Positions 29,773 to 44,662 of a DNA stretch of 64,000 nucleotides are shown in pieces; the first letter of the stretch is position 1; each line of letters begins with the position of its first letter. The stretch is from Uruburuella testudinis (GTDB lineage Bacteria; Pseudomonadota; Gammaproteobacteria; Burkholderiales; Neisseriaceae): contig NZ_CP091508.1 of the NCBI RefSeq assembly GCF_022870865.1, positions 2,666,001 through 2,730,000 on the forward strand, given 5' to 3'. The notes beneath the pieces were generated by a model. The model ran no database searches, was not told the origin of the DNA, and saw nothing but the letters and a program-made list of their open reading frames with translations. Position numbers and translations under genes: made by a program.

Positions 29773-30429
29773 TCAAACCGCCGCTGTCCACAGTTTTACG
29801 GCAAAGCCGACAAACATCGCACCCACCGTGCCCATACCCAGCGCCGAAGCTTGTTGATGCCGTCTGAACGCACGGGTGAGGCGCAAACCGGCAAATATCA
29901 GCATACTCAGATAGGCAAAGCTGATGATTTGCAGAATCACCGACAGCGCCAGAAAGGTCAGCCCCGGCTGCGGATAGGCAGGGTCGGCAAATTGCACGAA
30001 AAACGATAGGAAAAACAATATCGCTTTCGGATTGGTCAAGCTCAGCAGCAGCGCGCGTTTGAAAATATGACGCGGCATTTGGGCAGGATTTTCAAACGGC
30101 GTTTCGCTTTCAGACGGCCTCATGCGCGCCTGCCATTTTTTTGCCGCACCGCGCAGCAGGTTCCAGCCGATATAAGCCAAATACAAACCGCCCACCAGCT
30201 TCAACGCATGAAACAATTCCGGCACCGCTTTGAGCAAGGCGCCCGCACCCAGCACCGTGGCCAGCATCAGCACGCTGTCGCCGAGCAGAATCCCGGCCAC
30301 CGAGCGGTAAGCGGCTTTTACACCATGCTGCCCAGCCACCGCCAAACAATACATGGAATTGGGGCCGGGCAGCAGAATAACGGCAATGGTGCCGATGATG
30401 TAGGTCGGTAAATCGGTGATGCCGAACAT
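29773..30429 (-). CDS. leuE: LysE-family amino-acid exporter (LeuE-like)
   Basis: A 218-residue inner-membrane exporter with about six hydrophobic segments. GTIAVILLPGPNSMYCLAVAG near the N-terminus is the family hallmark, followed by GLYLAYIGWNLLRG (~residue 80) and SLTNPKAILFFLSFFVQF (~residue 130). It resembles LeuE leucine/export proteins; the substrate is inferred. A loop after the third helix holds RMRPSESETPFENP, partly encoded by an uptake sequence. Its ATG overlaps the stop of the upstream gene (TAATG), showing translational coupling. Confidence 0.85.
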   Translation of the reverse strand: MFGITDLPTYIIGTIAVILLPGPNSMYCLAVAGQHGVKAAYRSVAGILLGDSVLMLATVLGAGALLKAVPELFHALKLVGGLYLAYIGWNLLRGAAKKWQARMRPSESETPFENPAQMPRHIFKRALLLSLTNPKAILFFLSFFVQFADPAYPQPGLTFLALSVILQIISFAYLSMLIFAGLRLTRAFRRHQQASALGMGTVGAMFVGFAVKLWTAAV

Positions 30430-31001
30430 TATGCAGCTTTCAATACTAAACGCTCTGCCCGCTTCGGCAGTACAAACATCAAATGCTTGATGAAATCTTG
30501 CACGTTCGAATCACTTGCTTGCTGCTGCTCCAGTTTCGGCGGCGAAAAATAACGTACCACAAGAAATTCGCGCAAAATATCCCGATTTCGTTCATCTGCC
30601 AAATAATCCGCCAGTGCATCATCAATCGAAGCAGAATGCACCGCTTTCTTCAGCTGTTTGATATATCTCATTTGGTCTTTTTGCTGCGCCAATAAGCGAT
30701 GCGGTTCATTGATATTTAAAAACCAAAATGGCTCGGTTTGCATATGGTAAAACGGCAGAGCAAAACGGGCATGATGTCTCGTGTGCACATATTCTTGCCA
30801 TACCTGATAAAACATTGCTTCTAATTCATCGCTAATTTCAATCTCGCAACCCCTTATACTGCCGTGCTCAAACAAGCGGATGATGCTTAAAAGCAAAATA
30901 GGCTTATGTGGTGCAACACCCAATATTCGGTGCTTGGCACAGTTCAAACGATCAAAACATTCTAAATAATACGATAAGCTTTGTGTGAATGCATGAGACA
31001 T
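30429..31001 (-). CDS. N-terminal domain of an HNH restriction endonuclease-like protein, nuclease part missing
   Basis: A 190-residue protein matching the first ~165 residues of a family of HNH endonucleases: APHKPILLLSIIRLFEHGSI (~residue 30), ELEAMFYQVWQEYV, FALPFYHMQTEPFWFLN (~residue 80), and DILREFLVVRYF (~residue 145). Full members continue with an HNH nuclease domain; here the protein ends about 25 residues later with no HNH motif. It may be a relic or a stand-alone binding domain. The ribosome-binding site GGAG is present, and the stop overlaps the leuE start by one base. Confidence 0.6.
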   Translation of the reverse strand: MSHAFTQSLSYYLECFDRLNCAKHRILGVAPHKPILLLSIIRLFEHGSIRGCEIEISDELEAMFYQVWQEYVHTRHHARFALPFYHMQTEPFWFLNINEPHRLLAQQKDQMRYIKQLKKAVHSASIDDALADYLADERNRDILREFLVVRYFSPPKLEQQQASDSNVQDFIKHLMFVLPKRAERLVLKAA

Positions 31002-31073
31002 CTAAAATGCTCCGGATAGCAATCTTTTTACAGGCATGATTTGAGTGCCAAGTGCACACGCTTTCAGACGGCC

Positions 31074-32204
31074 TCAAACGCCCTTGGCCGCTTTCATATT
31101 GTCGATAAATTTATCAAACAAGTAAGCCACATCATGCGGGCCGGGGCTGGCTTCGGGGTGGCCTTGGAATGAAAACGCAGCCTGTCCGGTCAGTTCGATA
31201 CCTTGCAGCGAGCCGTCAAACAGCGATTGATGCGTGATGCGCACATGCTCGGGCAGGCTGGCGGCATCGACTTCAAAGCCGTGGTTTTGGCTGGTAATCA
31301 TCACTTTGCCGCTGTCCAAGTCTTGCACCGGATGGTTGGCGCCGTGGTGGCCGAAGGGCATTTTTCGGGTTTGGCCGCCCACTGCCAAGCCGAGCAATTG
31401 GTGGCCGAGGCAGATGCCGAACAGCGGTTTTTTGCTTGCCAATAATTTTTGCACGGCGGCAATGGCGTAATCACACGGTTCGGGGTCGCCCGGGCCGTTC
31501 GACAAAAATACGCCGTCAGGATTGAGCGCCAGCACATCTTCAGCAGGTGTTTGCGCAGGCACCACGGTGAGGCGGCAGCCGCGTTCGGCGAGCATACGCA
31601 AGATATTGGTTTTGACGCCGAAATCGTAAGCCACCACATGGTATTGTTTGGCCGGATTGCCGAAACCTTCGCCCAATTTCCATTCGCCTTCGTTCCATTC
31701 GTAGGCTTGAGCGCACGTTACTTCTTTAGCCAAATCCTTGCCCACCATGCTGCCGAATTCGGCAATCAGCGCTTGGGCTTTGGCTTCGGTGGCATCTTCG
31801 CCCACCAAAATCGCGCCCGCTTGTGCGCCTTTGTCGCGCAGGATGCGGGTGAGGCGGCGGGTGTCGATATCGGCAATCGCCACGGTTTGGTTGCGCACCA
31901 GATATTCTTGCAAACTTTCATCGGCACGGAAGTTGCTGTGCAAAAGCGGCAGGTCGCGGATAATCAGGCCGGCGGCATACACGGCGCGGCTTTCCACATC
32001 TTCGCCGTTGGTGCCGGTGTTGCCGATGTGCGGATAAGTGAGGGTAACGATTTGTTTGGCGTATGAAGGGTCGGTCAGGATCTCCTGATAGCCGGTCATC
32101 GAAGTATTGAAAACCACCTCGCCCGAAGTGGTGCCGTGATAGCCGACCGAAGTGCCGTGAAACACGCTGCCGTCTGCCAACACAAGAATGGCGTTTGTTG
32201 TCAT
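31074..32204 (-). CDS. carA: Carbamoyl-phosphate synthase small subunit
   Basis: A 376-residue glutaminase subunit that feeds ammonia to CarB. The N-terminal domain begins [20 protein letters not shown] with [18 protein letters not shown]. The class I glutamine amidotransferase domain has the nucleophile Cys in [12 protein letters not shown] (~residue 265) and the catalytic His/Glu in [11 protein letters not shown] (~residue 350). In this window it is split from carB by ~5.3 kb of other genes and repeats; in Neisseria gonorrhoeae the two are also separated by a large, variable intervening sequence. Facing uptake sequences lie before its start and one after its stop. Confidence 0.96.
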   Translation of the reverse strand: MTTNAILVLADGSVFHGTSVGYHGTTSGEVVFNTSMTGYQEILTDPSYAKQIVTLTYPHIGNTGTNGEDVESRAVYAAGLIIRDLPLLHSNFRADESLQEYLVRNQTVAIADIDTRRLTRILRDKGAQAGAILVGEDATEAKAQALIAEFGSMVGKDLAKEVTCAQAYEWNEGEWKLGEGFGNPAKQYHVVAYDFGVKTNILRMLAERGCRLTVVPAQTPAEDVLALNPDGVFLSNGPGDPEPCDYAIAAVQKLLASKKPLFGICLGHQLLGLAVGGQTRKMPFGHHGANHPVQDLDSGKVMITSQNHGFEVDAASLPEHVRITHQSLFDGSLQGIELTGQAAFSFQGHPEASPGPHDVAYLFDKFIDNMKAAKGV

Positions 32205-32360
32205 GATGGATGTCCTGTTTGCCTGATAATCATTGATTGTATGCTTGAATCAGGCCGTCTGAAAGCGGTTTGATGCCTATGCATGAAAGTAAGCGCAATC
32301 AGCTGATTTTGATGCATGGGTATGATGCAGAGGTTTCAGACGGCCTGTAAATATTTGGCT

Positions 32361-32405
32361 AAAAAAAAACACGCCCCGCAGCTTGCAAACAAGCTGTGTT
32401 ACGTG
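32361..32405 (-). terminator. pilC terminator
   Basis: On the minus strand, CACG...CAGCTTGtttgCAAGCTG...CGTG is followed by nine T. The rest of 32205-32527 holds an uptake-sequence pair about 95 bases apart (32252-32346) and no gene. Confidence 0.8.
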
Positions 32406-32527
32406 CTTTTTGGAGCATGGCGCGCATGCCTCAGAAGCAATGCATTTTAATCGAAAAGCGCCTGAGGCTCAAGAAGAGAATCGCAATGCGGGATGATTTC
32501 CGGCGCCGGGCAGTGAAAACAGGTGTT

Positions 32528-35500
32528 TTAAAAAATCTCACGCCATGAAATGCGCCTGATCGAGGGCGAAGCCGGGCAATACATCTCCAACACCGAAGCA
32601 CCGCTTTGACTGCTGGCCACCCCCACTTGCGCCGTATCACGCGTGCAGCCGGGCGGAATCACGGGGTTGCTGTTGAAACGATAAGAAGCGCCGGAGCGGG
32701 AGCCGCCGAACACGCCTTGGTCAAAAGTATTGCTGCTATACAGTTTCGGTGCGGAAAGGCTGCCGCCGTAATACATGCCGATCATGTCTTGATCATCTTT
32801 CAAAAACCGCAACCCGGGCGCACGTCCGCCGGTTTCTGCGTTAACCGCCATCAGGAAGCCCGACGCAGCGGTGGCGGCCGGCGCGGTGCAACTGGGTGTG
32901 TTGCTGCTGACAACGGGCTTGAAGATGCGGGTGGTAAACAACACCGAGCCGCCGCGGCTTTTTGTGCCGCCCACTTCGGGCATGGTGACCACGCGCTCGC
33001 CTTCCAAAGTGCCGTTATCGGTGAGTGCCATATACCAACCTTTATGGGCGCTGTAATCAAATGCCTGCAAATCGGTAAACCAACGGCGTTCGCCGGATTG
33101 CCGGTAGCTGCGCGCCAGTAAGGCGGTGCTGGCGGGTGTGAGCGGATAAAGCCCTGATTGGCTTGCCGGCAAATCGCCGCCGATATCGGCCTGATCGGTG
33201 AGCGGGTCTTGAATGCCGTAAAAGTGCTGCAAGCCGGTATCATGCAAATCACTGCTGTAAAGCTCGCTGCCGGTGCCGAACAGCACGGTAACGCGGCCAT
33301 TGAGGGTGCTGCGGTAAACATTCGGCTGCGCGGTTACCGGCTGGCTGCTGCTGCCTTTAAAGATAATTTCCGCATTCCATCTGCTTTGTTCGGCGCGGAA
33401 ATCAAAACGGTAAACATTACCGTTTTGATCGCCCGCATAAGCGACATCCCACAAGCCGTCGCCGTCGATATCCAATCCGGTGGGCGAAGTCAGCCCTTTG
33501 GGGGTGGCGGTGCTGATATTGTCTGCCAGGCCGGCCACGCTGATTCGGCGCAACAAAGCCCCTTGCGGCGCGGTGGTCGGGTTCAAATAACGGCCCGAAG
33601 CATCAGCGCCGGCATTAATGCCCAAGCTGTCGAGCACAAACACCGACGGCACCGGGTAATTGCCTTCCGCATCGGCGGCCGGATCAAAGCCGCTGCCCAA
33701 TAGGGTGACATAGCGGATATCTGATTGATATTGTGCGGCTTTTGCAGCCACGCTGCCTGCCAGCGCCACGCGTCCGTTGAAGGGCAGCCCGAAGGTATGG
33801 CCGATGATGCCGTCTACCCCTGCTTTGGCTGCACCGATTTGCGCCGAGGAGGTATCCCACAGCGGCACATTGGCCGTCTGATTGCCGCCATCCAGGCCGA
33901 CCAGGCTGTTATTGCTGTCAACCCCGGCAATATTCAACGCATAAGCCGCCCTGCCGCCCTGCCCTAACGTGCCGGTCAGATACACACGGCTGCGGTTGTC
34001 GGCAGCAAAGGTTTCATGCCAACTGATGGGGCCGTTGACCAGATTTTGATGGGTGTTTGGGTTTTGGGCGCCATAGCCTTCCGCCGCCGTAAGTTGCAGG
34101 CGCTCGTTGATGGTTTTGTTTTCCTGATTGCGCGCAAGGCCGGGAATATATTGGAAAACATCGGTATACGCATCATTGGCGATGCCGGTTTTACGGTAAA
34201 TGTGAGCCATGCCGTCATTCGAGCCGACCGCCAGAAATTCCTGATTGGAGGCACCATAATCATAACCGCTTTTGCTGGCCAACCCCAAGGCGGTCAGGCT
34301 GCTGCCCAACACATCGCCCAGATAGCGATCAGCCTCAGGCGAGCGCACACGGTAGCCGGTAGCGGCATCATCAGCGCGGCGGGTCAGCCAGTTTGCCAAG
34401 CGCTGCCATTGCGTTGCTTCCGCATTTGCGGGCAGTGAAAACACCCGGTTATTCAATGCGGTATTGCTGTCCGCCAAACGTTGCGCGCCGTTATCGGTGC
34501 TGATCACGGCAACTGAGTTGGCCGGTGCATAGTTGGCAAGCGTGTAGCTGTCGGGATTAATCACATTATTTTCGCCCACGGCATAAAAGCGCAGCTGGCT
34601 CGACCAATTGGCCGTGTTCAACGACAGCGTTTGGGCGGAGGTAATCTGATTATCGGCACGGCTGATTTCGGGGGCGGCGGATGAAAAGTCTGCGACAGCG
34701 GTAGAAACATTATTCACAATATCCCGGATTGCCGCCGTCAAATTCGTAACACTGCTTCTATCACCGCTTACATAATGATAAGTGCCACCACCTTTTTCAG
34801 CAGCATAGCTCATCATCGGGATGTGCTCACCGAAACCAATGGTGTGTGTTGTGATGGTTTGATTTTTGAAATTTTTATCATCAAACTCACCGTTTTCTTT
34901 GTCGCGCCCCTTGCCATAACCCAGATTCATGTCTTTGGTAATCAAATCCTGATTATGCGCGATATCGGTAAAGTGCGACATGCCCAACTCCGTATACATG
35001 GCGCAGGTGTTATTTTCAGAGCAGGTATAAATCTCGTTTTGTTCACGCTCACCTGTAAACAAGCTGGATGAAGCATCTCCAAACGGCATGCCCGATTTTC
35101 CTGTGCCGAATATACCCAAGCCACTATTATTGCCAGATTCATCTGCTGCGATACCCAAAGGCCTGTAACCATTGTCATTAATTGTAATTATCCTAGTAAG
35201 TGTCCAACCATTGGTGTAGGTGCCCCGCCAAGTGCGCCGGTAAATACTATTAACCGGGTAGCTTTGTTTTGGGTACCAATCAGGATACCAATCAGTGGTA
35301 TTAGGCTGGCCGTCTGAAATAAAAATAATGAAGTTTTTTTGGCAACGGTATTCAATCGGGCTTTTATAAGCCACACCCACAGACTGTCCGCTGGCACCTG
35401 CATAAGCGGTGTTCATGCCGCGGAAATAACGAGTCAGTTCGTAAAAAGCTGATGTCGAGGGTGTGCCTGTATTGAAGTTCAGGCTGTCAATGGCCGAAAC

Positions 35501-35893
35501 CAGATCGCTGTAGCTGGTATTGGAATCAATTGCCTGAACCGGAAAACGAATGGCTGCACCTGCAAAAGGTCCCGAATTTGAATTAACCATGCGCCCACCA
35601 AAACTCGCTAGGCCCCAGCGCAACTTCCGGCTTTCTTCACTTTTAATAACATCCTTTGCAGCCCTTTGTGCCACCGCTGCCTTGGTTAGCCCCCCGGGTA
35701 GATTTTCGGCCATACTTCCGGAGTTATCAATAAACAACAATACGTTAGGTGGAACAGAACTCTGCCCACCAGTCAAAGCAAGCGGCACAGTTGGATACGC
35801 GACCGCCCAGACTGTCGGCGCGACCAGCAGCAGACCGAAGATGGCGCAGATAGGTTTCAATCTAAATTGATGGGGTATTTTTTTCAGTTTCAT
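32528..35893 (-). CDS. pilC: Type IV pilus biogenesis protein PilC/PilY1
   Basis: An 1121-residue exported tip adhesin and pilus-assembly factor that counters PilT retraction. The chosen ATG gives a signal peptide (MKLKKIPHQFRLKP..VWA); a TTG 66 bases upstream is in frame but not used. An N-terminal von Willebrand-like domain holds the MIDAS motif FIDNSGSMAENL (~residue 57). The C-terminal beta-propeller is marked by DIDGDGLWDVAYAGDQNG, a calcium loop typical of PilY1, and VTVLFGTGSELYSSDLHD. No long homopolymer lies in the signal region, unlike phase-variable pilC of pathogenic Neisseria. It is monocistronic. Confidence 0.92.
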   Translation of the reverse strand: MKLKKIPHQFRLKPICAIFGLLLVAPTVWAVAYPTVPLALTGGQSSVPPNVLLFIDNSGSMAENLPGGLTKAAVAQRAAKDVIKSEESRKLRWGLASFGGRMVNSNSGPFAGAAIRFPVQAIDSNTSYSDLVSAIDSLNFNTGTPSTSAFYELTRYFRGMNTAYAGASGQSVGVAYKSPIEYRCQKNFIIFISDGQPNTTDWYPDWYPKQSYPVNSIYRRTWRGTYTNGWTLTRIITINDNGYRPLGIAADESGNNSGLGIFGTGKSGMPFGDASSSLFTGEREQNEIYTCSENNTCAMYTELGMSHFTDIAHNQDLITKDMNLGYGKGRDKENGEFDDKNFKNQTITTHTIGFGEHIPMMSYAAEKGGGTYHYVSGDRSSVTNLTAAIRDIVNNVSTAVADFSSAAPEISRADNQITSAQTLSLNTANWSSQLRFYAVGENNVINPDSYTLANYAPANSVAVISTDNGAQRLADSNTALNNRVFSLPANAEATQWQRLANWLTRRADDAATGYRVRSPEADRYLGDVLGSSLTALGLASKSGYDYGASNQEFLAVGSNDGMAHIYRKTGIANDAYTDVFQYIPGLARNQENKTINERLQLTAAEGYGAQNPNTHQNLVNGPISWHETFAADNRSRVYLTGTLGQGGRAAYALNIAGVDSNNSLVGLDGGNQTANVPLWDTSSAQIGAAKAGVDGIIGHTFGLPFNGRVALAGSVAAKAAQYQSDIRYVTLLGSGFDPAADAEGNYPVPSVFVLDSLGINAGADASGRYLNPTTAPQGALLRRISVAGLADNISTATPKGLTSPTGLDIDGDGLWDVAYAGDQNGNVYRFDFRAEQSRWNAEIIFKGSSSQPVTAQPNVYRSTLNGRVTVLFGTGSELYSSDLHDTGLQHFYGIQDPLTDQADIGGDLPASQSGLYPLTPASTALLARSYRQSGERRWFTDLQAFDYSAHKGWYMALTDNGTLEGERVVTMPEVGGTKSRGGSVLFTTRIFKPVVSSNTPSCTAPAATAASGFLMAVNAETGGRAPGLRFLKDDQDMIGMYYGGSLSAPKLYSSNTFDQGVFGGSRSGASYRFNSNPVIPPGCTRDTAQVGVASSQSGASVLEMYCPASPSIRRISWREIF

Positions 35894-36064
35894 AAGCCGT
35901 CGGCCTGTTATGTGTTGGTTCAACTGGATGCGGCTTGCTGCCGCTGATTTATTATTCAAATTCGAGACTACCGCATATTATGCCATTGCTTGCACTGATG
36001 CGATAATGTCATTTACATTTTTAGGTTCTATCGGGGCTTAATGTGTTGTAATTAGTGCCAAATC

Positions 36065-36096
36065 AAGGCCGTCTGAAATGCCTTTTCAGACGGCCT
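36065..36096 (-). terminator. speA terminator
   Basis: AAGGCCGTCTGAAA and TTTCAGACGGCCTA hairpin, 30 bases past the speA stop. Confidence 0.75.
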
Positions 36097-36126
36097 ATGT
36101 TCATCATGCGCTTGCTTGGGAAAAAA

Positions 36127-38043
36127 TCAGCCGTTATCTTCCAAACTCAAATACGAACTTTGTTTCAAACCGCGGCAGAATTCGGCAAAGTATAAATTGT
36201 GCTCCAGCTTGCCCAGTTTCGCCCAACGTGATTTTTCTTCAAACTTGTTCAGCACTTCTTCGGGTGAAAGGTGCACATAGCGCAGCATGTCTTCGATGGT
36301 GTCGTGCTCCTCCATACCGCCGAATTCGATATGCCCATTGTCGCGTACGTAAACGTTGACCGAATCGGTGTCACCAAAGAGGTTATGCATATCGCCGAGA
36401 ATTTCCTGGTAAGCACCCACCATAAATACACCGAGCAGATAGGGTTCGCCTGTGCGCGGTTCGTGTATGGGCATACTCGATTCGATGCTTTGCTGATCAA
36501 CATATTGGCTGACTTTGCCGTCTGAATCGCAGGTCAGATCTTGCAAAATGGCGCGGCGGGCAGGTTTTTCGTTAAGCCGGTGAATCGGCATAATCGGCAA
36601 CACCTGGCCGATGGCCCAAGTGTCGGGCAGGCTTTGGAATACGGAAAAATTGCAAAAATATTTGTCGGCCAGCTTATCAGTCAGGTCGTCAAACACTTGC
36701 CGCTGAGAGCGCTGGCTGGCTTGCAGCTGGCTTTTCAGACGGCGGCACAATACGGCATGCAATTGTTCGGCCAAGGCTTTTTCGCGTAAGGATACTTTGC
36801 CTTCAAGATATAAACCGATGACCTCAGTGAGATAATGGCCGATACGGTAATACGTTTCCGTAACCATTTCACTGTCGTTGGCATCTTCCAGCTTGGTAAT
36901 CAGCTTTTTAGTGGCAAACGACAGCGCCTCTTCGTCTTCAATTTCAGGAATATGTTCGGGCAAGCGCTCAACATCGGTGACGTTCATCACCAATACAGCA
37001 TGATGCGCCGTCATCGCACGGCCGGATTCGGAAAAAATATTGGGATGCGGTACGTTGTTTTCATTGCAATATTCGGCCAACATTGAAACGATTACGTGCG
37101 AATATTCGCCAATATCGTAATTGATTGAGCTGGCATTGCGCGAATGAGTGCCGTCGTAATCCACACCCAGCCCCCCGCCGACATCGACATATTCAATCGG
37201 CAAACCCAAATCGCGCAATTCTGCAAAATAACGCACAGCTTCTTTAAAGCCGGTTCGATAGTCTGAAATATTGGAAATTTGCGAACCCATATGAAAATGC
37301 ATCAGTTTGACCGTGTCAGCCAGGCCTGCGGCAGTCAGCTTTTCAGCCGCGGAAATCAATTGCGCCGCCGATAAACCAAATTTGCCTTTATCGCCGCCGG
37401 TGTCCGCCCATTTGCTGGAAGCCAGCGAAGACAAGCGTACCCGCAGGCCGAGATTGGCTTTGACACCGAGATTTTTAGATTCTTCAATCACCAAGTCTAC
37501 TTCGGATTCTTTCTCAATCACGATAAACACTTGGTGGCCGAGCCGCTGCCCCATCAGTGCGAGGCGGATAAATTCACGGTCTTTATAACCATTGCATACA
37601 ATGGTGCCGCCTTTAGGTGCAAAAGCCAATACAATCATCAGTTCGGGCTTTGAACCGGCTTCCAAACCAATGGATACTTCATCGTTTTTCGGCACGATAA
37701 TGTTTTTAACCACTGATTCTTGTTGGTTAACCTTAATCGGATAAATCGCAGTATATTGCCCCCGATACTCATTTTTACGGATAGACCGATTAAAAGCTGC
37801 GCATAGAAGCGCCACACGGTCTTGCAGAATATCAGGGAAGCGAAACAACATCGGCAAATCTTGTCCGCGCTCATTCAGCTGACTGACCAAATCGTATAAA
37901 TCAACCTGCACATCACTATCGTCATTCGGCTTCACAACCACATGCCCCTGCTCGCTTACAGAGAAATAACGGTCGCCCCAATGGCGGATACCATACAAGC
38001 CTGCACTGTCGTTTACTGTCCAAGACATATCAATCATTTCCAT
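36127..38043 (-). CDS. speA: Biosynthetic arginine decarboxylase
   Basis: A 638-residue PLP enzyme that converts arginine to agmatine, for polyamine synthesis. It aligns with E. coli SpeA along its length: YPIKVNQQ (PLP lysine, ~residue 100), [50 protein letters not shown] (~residue 290), [19 protein letters not shown] (~residue 515), and [21 protein letters not shown] near the C-terminus. Three ATG codons are possible at the start (38043, 38037 and 38028). No agmatinase gene is adjacent, so the next step must be coded elsewhere. Confidence 0.95.
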   Translation of the reverse strand: MEMIDMSWTVNDSAGLYGIRHWGDRYFSVSEQGHVVVKPNDDSDVQVDLYDLVSQLNERGQDLPMLFRFPDILQDRVALLCAAFNRSIRKNEYRGQYTAIYPIKVNQQESVVKNIIVPKNDEVSIGLEAGSKPELMIVLAFAPKGGTIVCNGYKDREFIRLALMGQRLGHQVFIVIEKESEVDLVIEESKNLGVKANLGLRVRLSSLASSKWADTGGDKGKFGLSAAQLISAAEKLTAAGLADTVKLMHFHMGSQISNISDYRTGFKEAVRYFAELRDLGLPIEYVDVGGGLGVDYDGTHSRNASSINYDIGEYSHVIVSMLAEYCNENNVPHPNIFSESGRAMTAHHAVLVMNVTDVERLPEHIPEIEDEEALSFATKKLITKLEDANDSEMVTETYYRIGHYLTEVIGLYLEGKVSLREKALAEQLHAVLCRRLKSQLQASQRSQRQVFDDLTDKLADKYFCNFSVFQSLPDTWAIGQVLPIMPIHRLNEKPARRAILQDLTCDSDGKVSQYVDQQSIESSMPIHEPRTGEPYLLGVFMVGAYQEILGDMHNLFGDTDSVNVYVRDNGHIEFGGMEEHDTIEDMLRYVHLSPEEVLNKFEEKSRWAKLGKLEHNLYFAEFCRGLKQSSYLSLEDNG

Positions 38044-38476
38044 TTTTCAAACACCAATCAGGCGCCTATCATAGCATAGCCTCATCTTGAACCCTATATT
38101 ATTAAGGCCGTCTGAAACATTCAAACAACCTTAGTAAAGCCCCTTAATAACAGCAAACCGCAGCCAAAGCTCCCCGCAATAAGCAGATTGCTATCGAAGC
38201 CACTTCCTGATATTCCTGTCTAACCGTGTCCATTCTCCCAACAACAAACCATCAGCAGCTATCCGACATGCAGGCTGCAGCCCGATGCAGTAAAAGCCTT
38301 CAAGACACTTTCAGACGGCATCGTTCAAGCAACGGAGTCGGTTTAACCGCAGTTTGAATAAATGGTATCAAACGTATCGCAATCATTGAAACGAAATAAG
38401 CCAAGGTGCCGCGGCAGCAACCCGGCGGGCACCGCCGCCAACACCCGGTATTGTGCAGCCGCCATTCCCCCCTAAA
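38044..38476. other. Spacer between comEA and speA
   Basis: No convincing gene. One uptake sequence near 38105 and a core near 38309. A speA promoter is expected near 38044-38100 but no clear hexamers are seen. Confidence 0.5.
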
Positions 38477-38503
38477 GCAAAGGCCGCCCGAACGGGCAGC
38501 CTT
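38477..38503 (-). terminator. comEA terminator
   Basis: On the minus strand GGCTGCCCGttCGGGCGGCC is followed by TTTGCTTT, 20 bases past the comEA stop. Confidence 0.75.
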
Positions 38504-38522
38504 CAAACAGCTAAACGCAGCA

Positions 38523-38813
38523 TCACGGCTTCTTAAGCGCAGGCTTGGCCTTCTTCGCCGCCGCCCCCGATACCGAAGCCTCATCCTTCAGACGGTTGTA
38601 AATACCGTCTCCGATCCCCTTCACGTTCTTCAGCTCCTCCACACTTTTGAAGTTGCCATTGCGGCTGCGGTACTCTACAATCGCCGCCGCTTTCGAGGGG
38701 CCGATGCCCGGCAGGGCTTTGAGCTCTTCTTCCCCGGCGGTGTTGATGTTGACCGCCGCCAGCGAGAAGCCGGTGCTTATCAGCGCCAGTGCGCCCCAAA
38801 TCAGTTTTTTCAT
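38523..38813 (-). CDS. comEA: Competence DNA-binding protein ComEA (ComE)
   Basis: A 96-residue periplasmic DNA-binding protein that pulls incoming DNA through the outer membrane during transformation. The signal peptide (KKLIWGALALISTGFSLAA) is followed by two helix-hairpin-helix motifs: INTAGEEELKALPGIGPSKAAAI and FKSVEELKNVKGIGDGIY, then a Lys-rich tail. The ribosome-binding site is AAGGAAAA. It sits just downstream of the rRNA operon; in N. gonorrhoeae the several comE copies are each linked to rRNA operons, so further copies of this gene are likely in the genome. Confidence 0.93.
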   Translation of the reverse strand: MKKLIWGALALISTGFSLAAVNINTAGEEELKALPGIGPSKAAAIVEYRSRNGNFKSVEELKNVKGIGDGIYNRLKDEASVSGAAAKKAKPALKKP

Positions 38814-39020
38814 ATTGTTTTCCTTCGTAATGTTGTTCGGCCTTCACCGGCAGCCTCTGCTGCATGCCGGCATTTGTTTATGATAAGGGTATTTTTTGAT
38901 GCGTTCAAATATTTTTACTGCATTAACGGTTATGTGCCCGAATATTGCGCCGGTTTGTCGCAATCGGGCAACAGCAAGAGGCTGTTGGGGCCGTCCACCC
39001 GCCAACCACCCACAGAATAA

Positions 39021-39048
39021 AGCCCCGATACGTTTCCGTATCGGGGCT
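39021..39048 (-). terminator. rRNA operon terminator
   Basis: A 12-bp perfect stem AGCCCCGATACG with a 4-base loop, followed on the minus strand by TTTATTC, just past the 5S gene. Confidence 0.85.
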
Positions 39049-39058
39049 CTTGAATGGG

Positions 39059-39173
39059 TGTCTGGCAGTGACCTACTTTCACATGGGTATCCACACTATC
39101 ATCGGCGCTGAGTCGTTTCACGGTCCTGTTCGGGATGGGAAGGCGTGGGACCAACTCGCTATGGCCGCCAGAC
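39059..39173 (-). rRNA. rrf: 5S ribosomal RNA
   Basis: On the minus strand it starts GTCTGGCGGCCATAGCGAG and ends CACTGCCAGACAC, matching neisserial 5S RNA with complementary ends. Boundaries are approximate to a few bases. Confidence 0.93.
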
Positions 39174-39362
39174 TTAAACTGTACAAATTGCTAAAGCCGT
39201 CGCAACATGGTCTCCCATCTTGCTTTATCAACATGAACCGAGGCGCGCTCTGGGCGCTGCGCCCGCTTCCAACAAGGGTAATGTGTATCGCATGTCCGTA
39301 CTGCTGTACGGCTCATGACTTCAGTAAGCTTTATCATCATTCGAAGTTCTTCAAATGATAGA

Positions 39363-42253
<2,891 letters not shown>

Positions 42254-42710
42254 CTATCATTTCAAGAACCTCATTGACTTCGCCCAACCTCCCGTTGACT
42301 AGGGGACCGGACTTGAGGTGCCTACTTTGATAAAGCTTACTGCTTTGTTGTGTGATTCACTCTGCCTTTTGTGTTTCAGAGTGAATCCGATACAATCATC
42401 ACCCAAATTTTTGTGCTCCGATTGCTGCTGGGCTGTCGCCGGATATACCGGCTCTGCTTTTGCTGAAACGCATTCCGTTGCAACGGTTTGCGCTTCCAAT
42501 CGAAACAACATTGTCTTTGTTTGTTGATTTCGGCTTTCCAATTTGTTAAAGATCGATGCGTCTGCCGCCGCGGATTTTGCCCGGGCTTCAGAATAACTTC
42601 GCAAATCAAAATGAGCTGGCCATTATAACAGCCGCTTTCGCTCTGTCAATTAAAATAAGAAGCTGCCGCTTCTTTTTCCTTTTCCAACTCGCTTTGATTT
42701 GGGAAGCTTT
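42254..42710 (-). promoter_or_regulatory. 16S-23S spacer, 23S-proximal part, with boxA
   Basis: No gene. On the minus strand a boxA-like antitermination site GATCTTTAACAAAT lies at 42541-42554, similar to the leader boxA. The remainder is rRNA processing spacer. Confidence 0.6.
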
Positions 42711-42786
42711 TGGTGGAGGCAAACGGGATCGAACCGATGACCCCCTGCTTGCAAAGCAGGTGCTCTACCAACTGAGCTATGCCCCC
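42711..42786 (-). tRNA. tRNA-Ala (TGC)
   Basis: A 76-base cloverleaf on the minus strand: GGGGGCATAGCTCAGTTGG, anticodon loop CTTTGCAAG (anticodon TGC), GGTTCGATCC T-loop and an encoded CCA end. It is in the usual place in the 16S-23S spacer. Confidence 0.96.
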
Positions 42787-42815
42787 AGTACCGGCCGTGC
42801 GGTGCTACTTCTGTT

Positions 42816-42892
<77 letters not shown>

Positions 42893-42971
42893 AAGGCCTT
42901 TGCTTCTTTAATTCTGCATCTCTTCTACAGTTTACCGATAAGTGTGAATACGACAACGCCTCTTCTTTCTC

Positions 42972-44515
<1,544 letters not shown>

Positions 44516-44640
44516 AATCTCTAACTTTTTTTAACTTCTGGTCTGCTTCAAAGAAATAAACGAAGATATGTTAAAACATTTCTTGTCTATCTTTTTCAAC
44601 AGTGTGAGGCGTCACCGCACTCACACTTATCGGTAATCTG

Positions 44641-44654
44641 TTTGTTAAAGAGCA
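44641..44654 (-). promoter_or_regulatory. rrn leader boxA
   Basis: On the minus strand TGCTCTTTAACAAA, the NusB/S10-dependent antitermination element, about 125 bases before 16S. Confidence 0.8.
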
Positions 44655-44662
44655 AGAACGAA

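Noticed and set aside
38406..39020. A 204-codon plus-strand open frame over comEA
   Set aside because: Shadow of comEA and its spacer, with no known domain.
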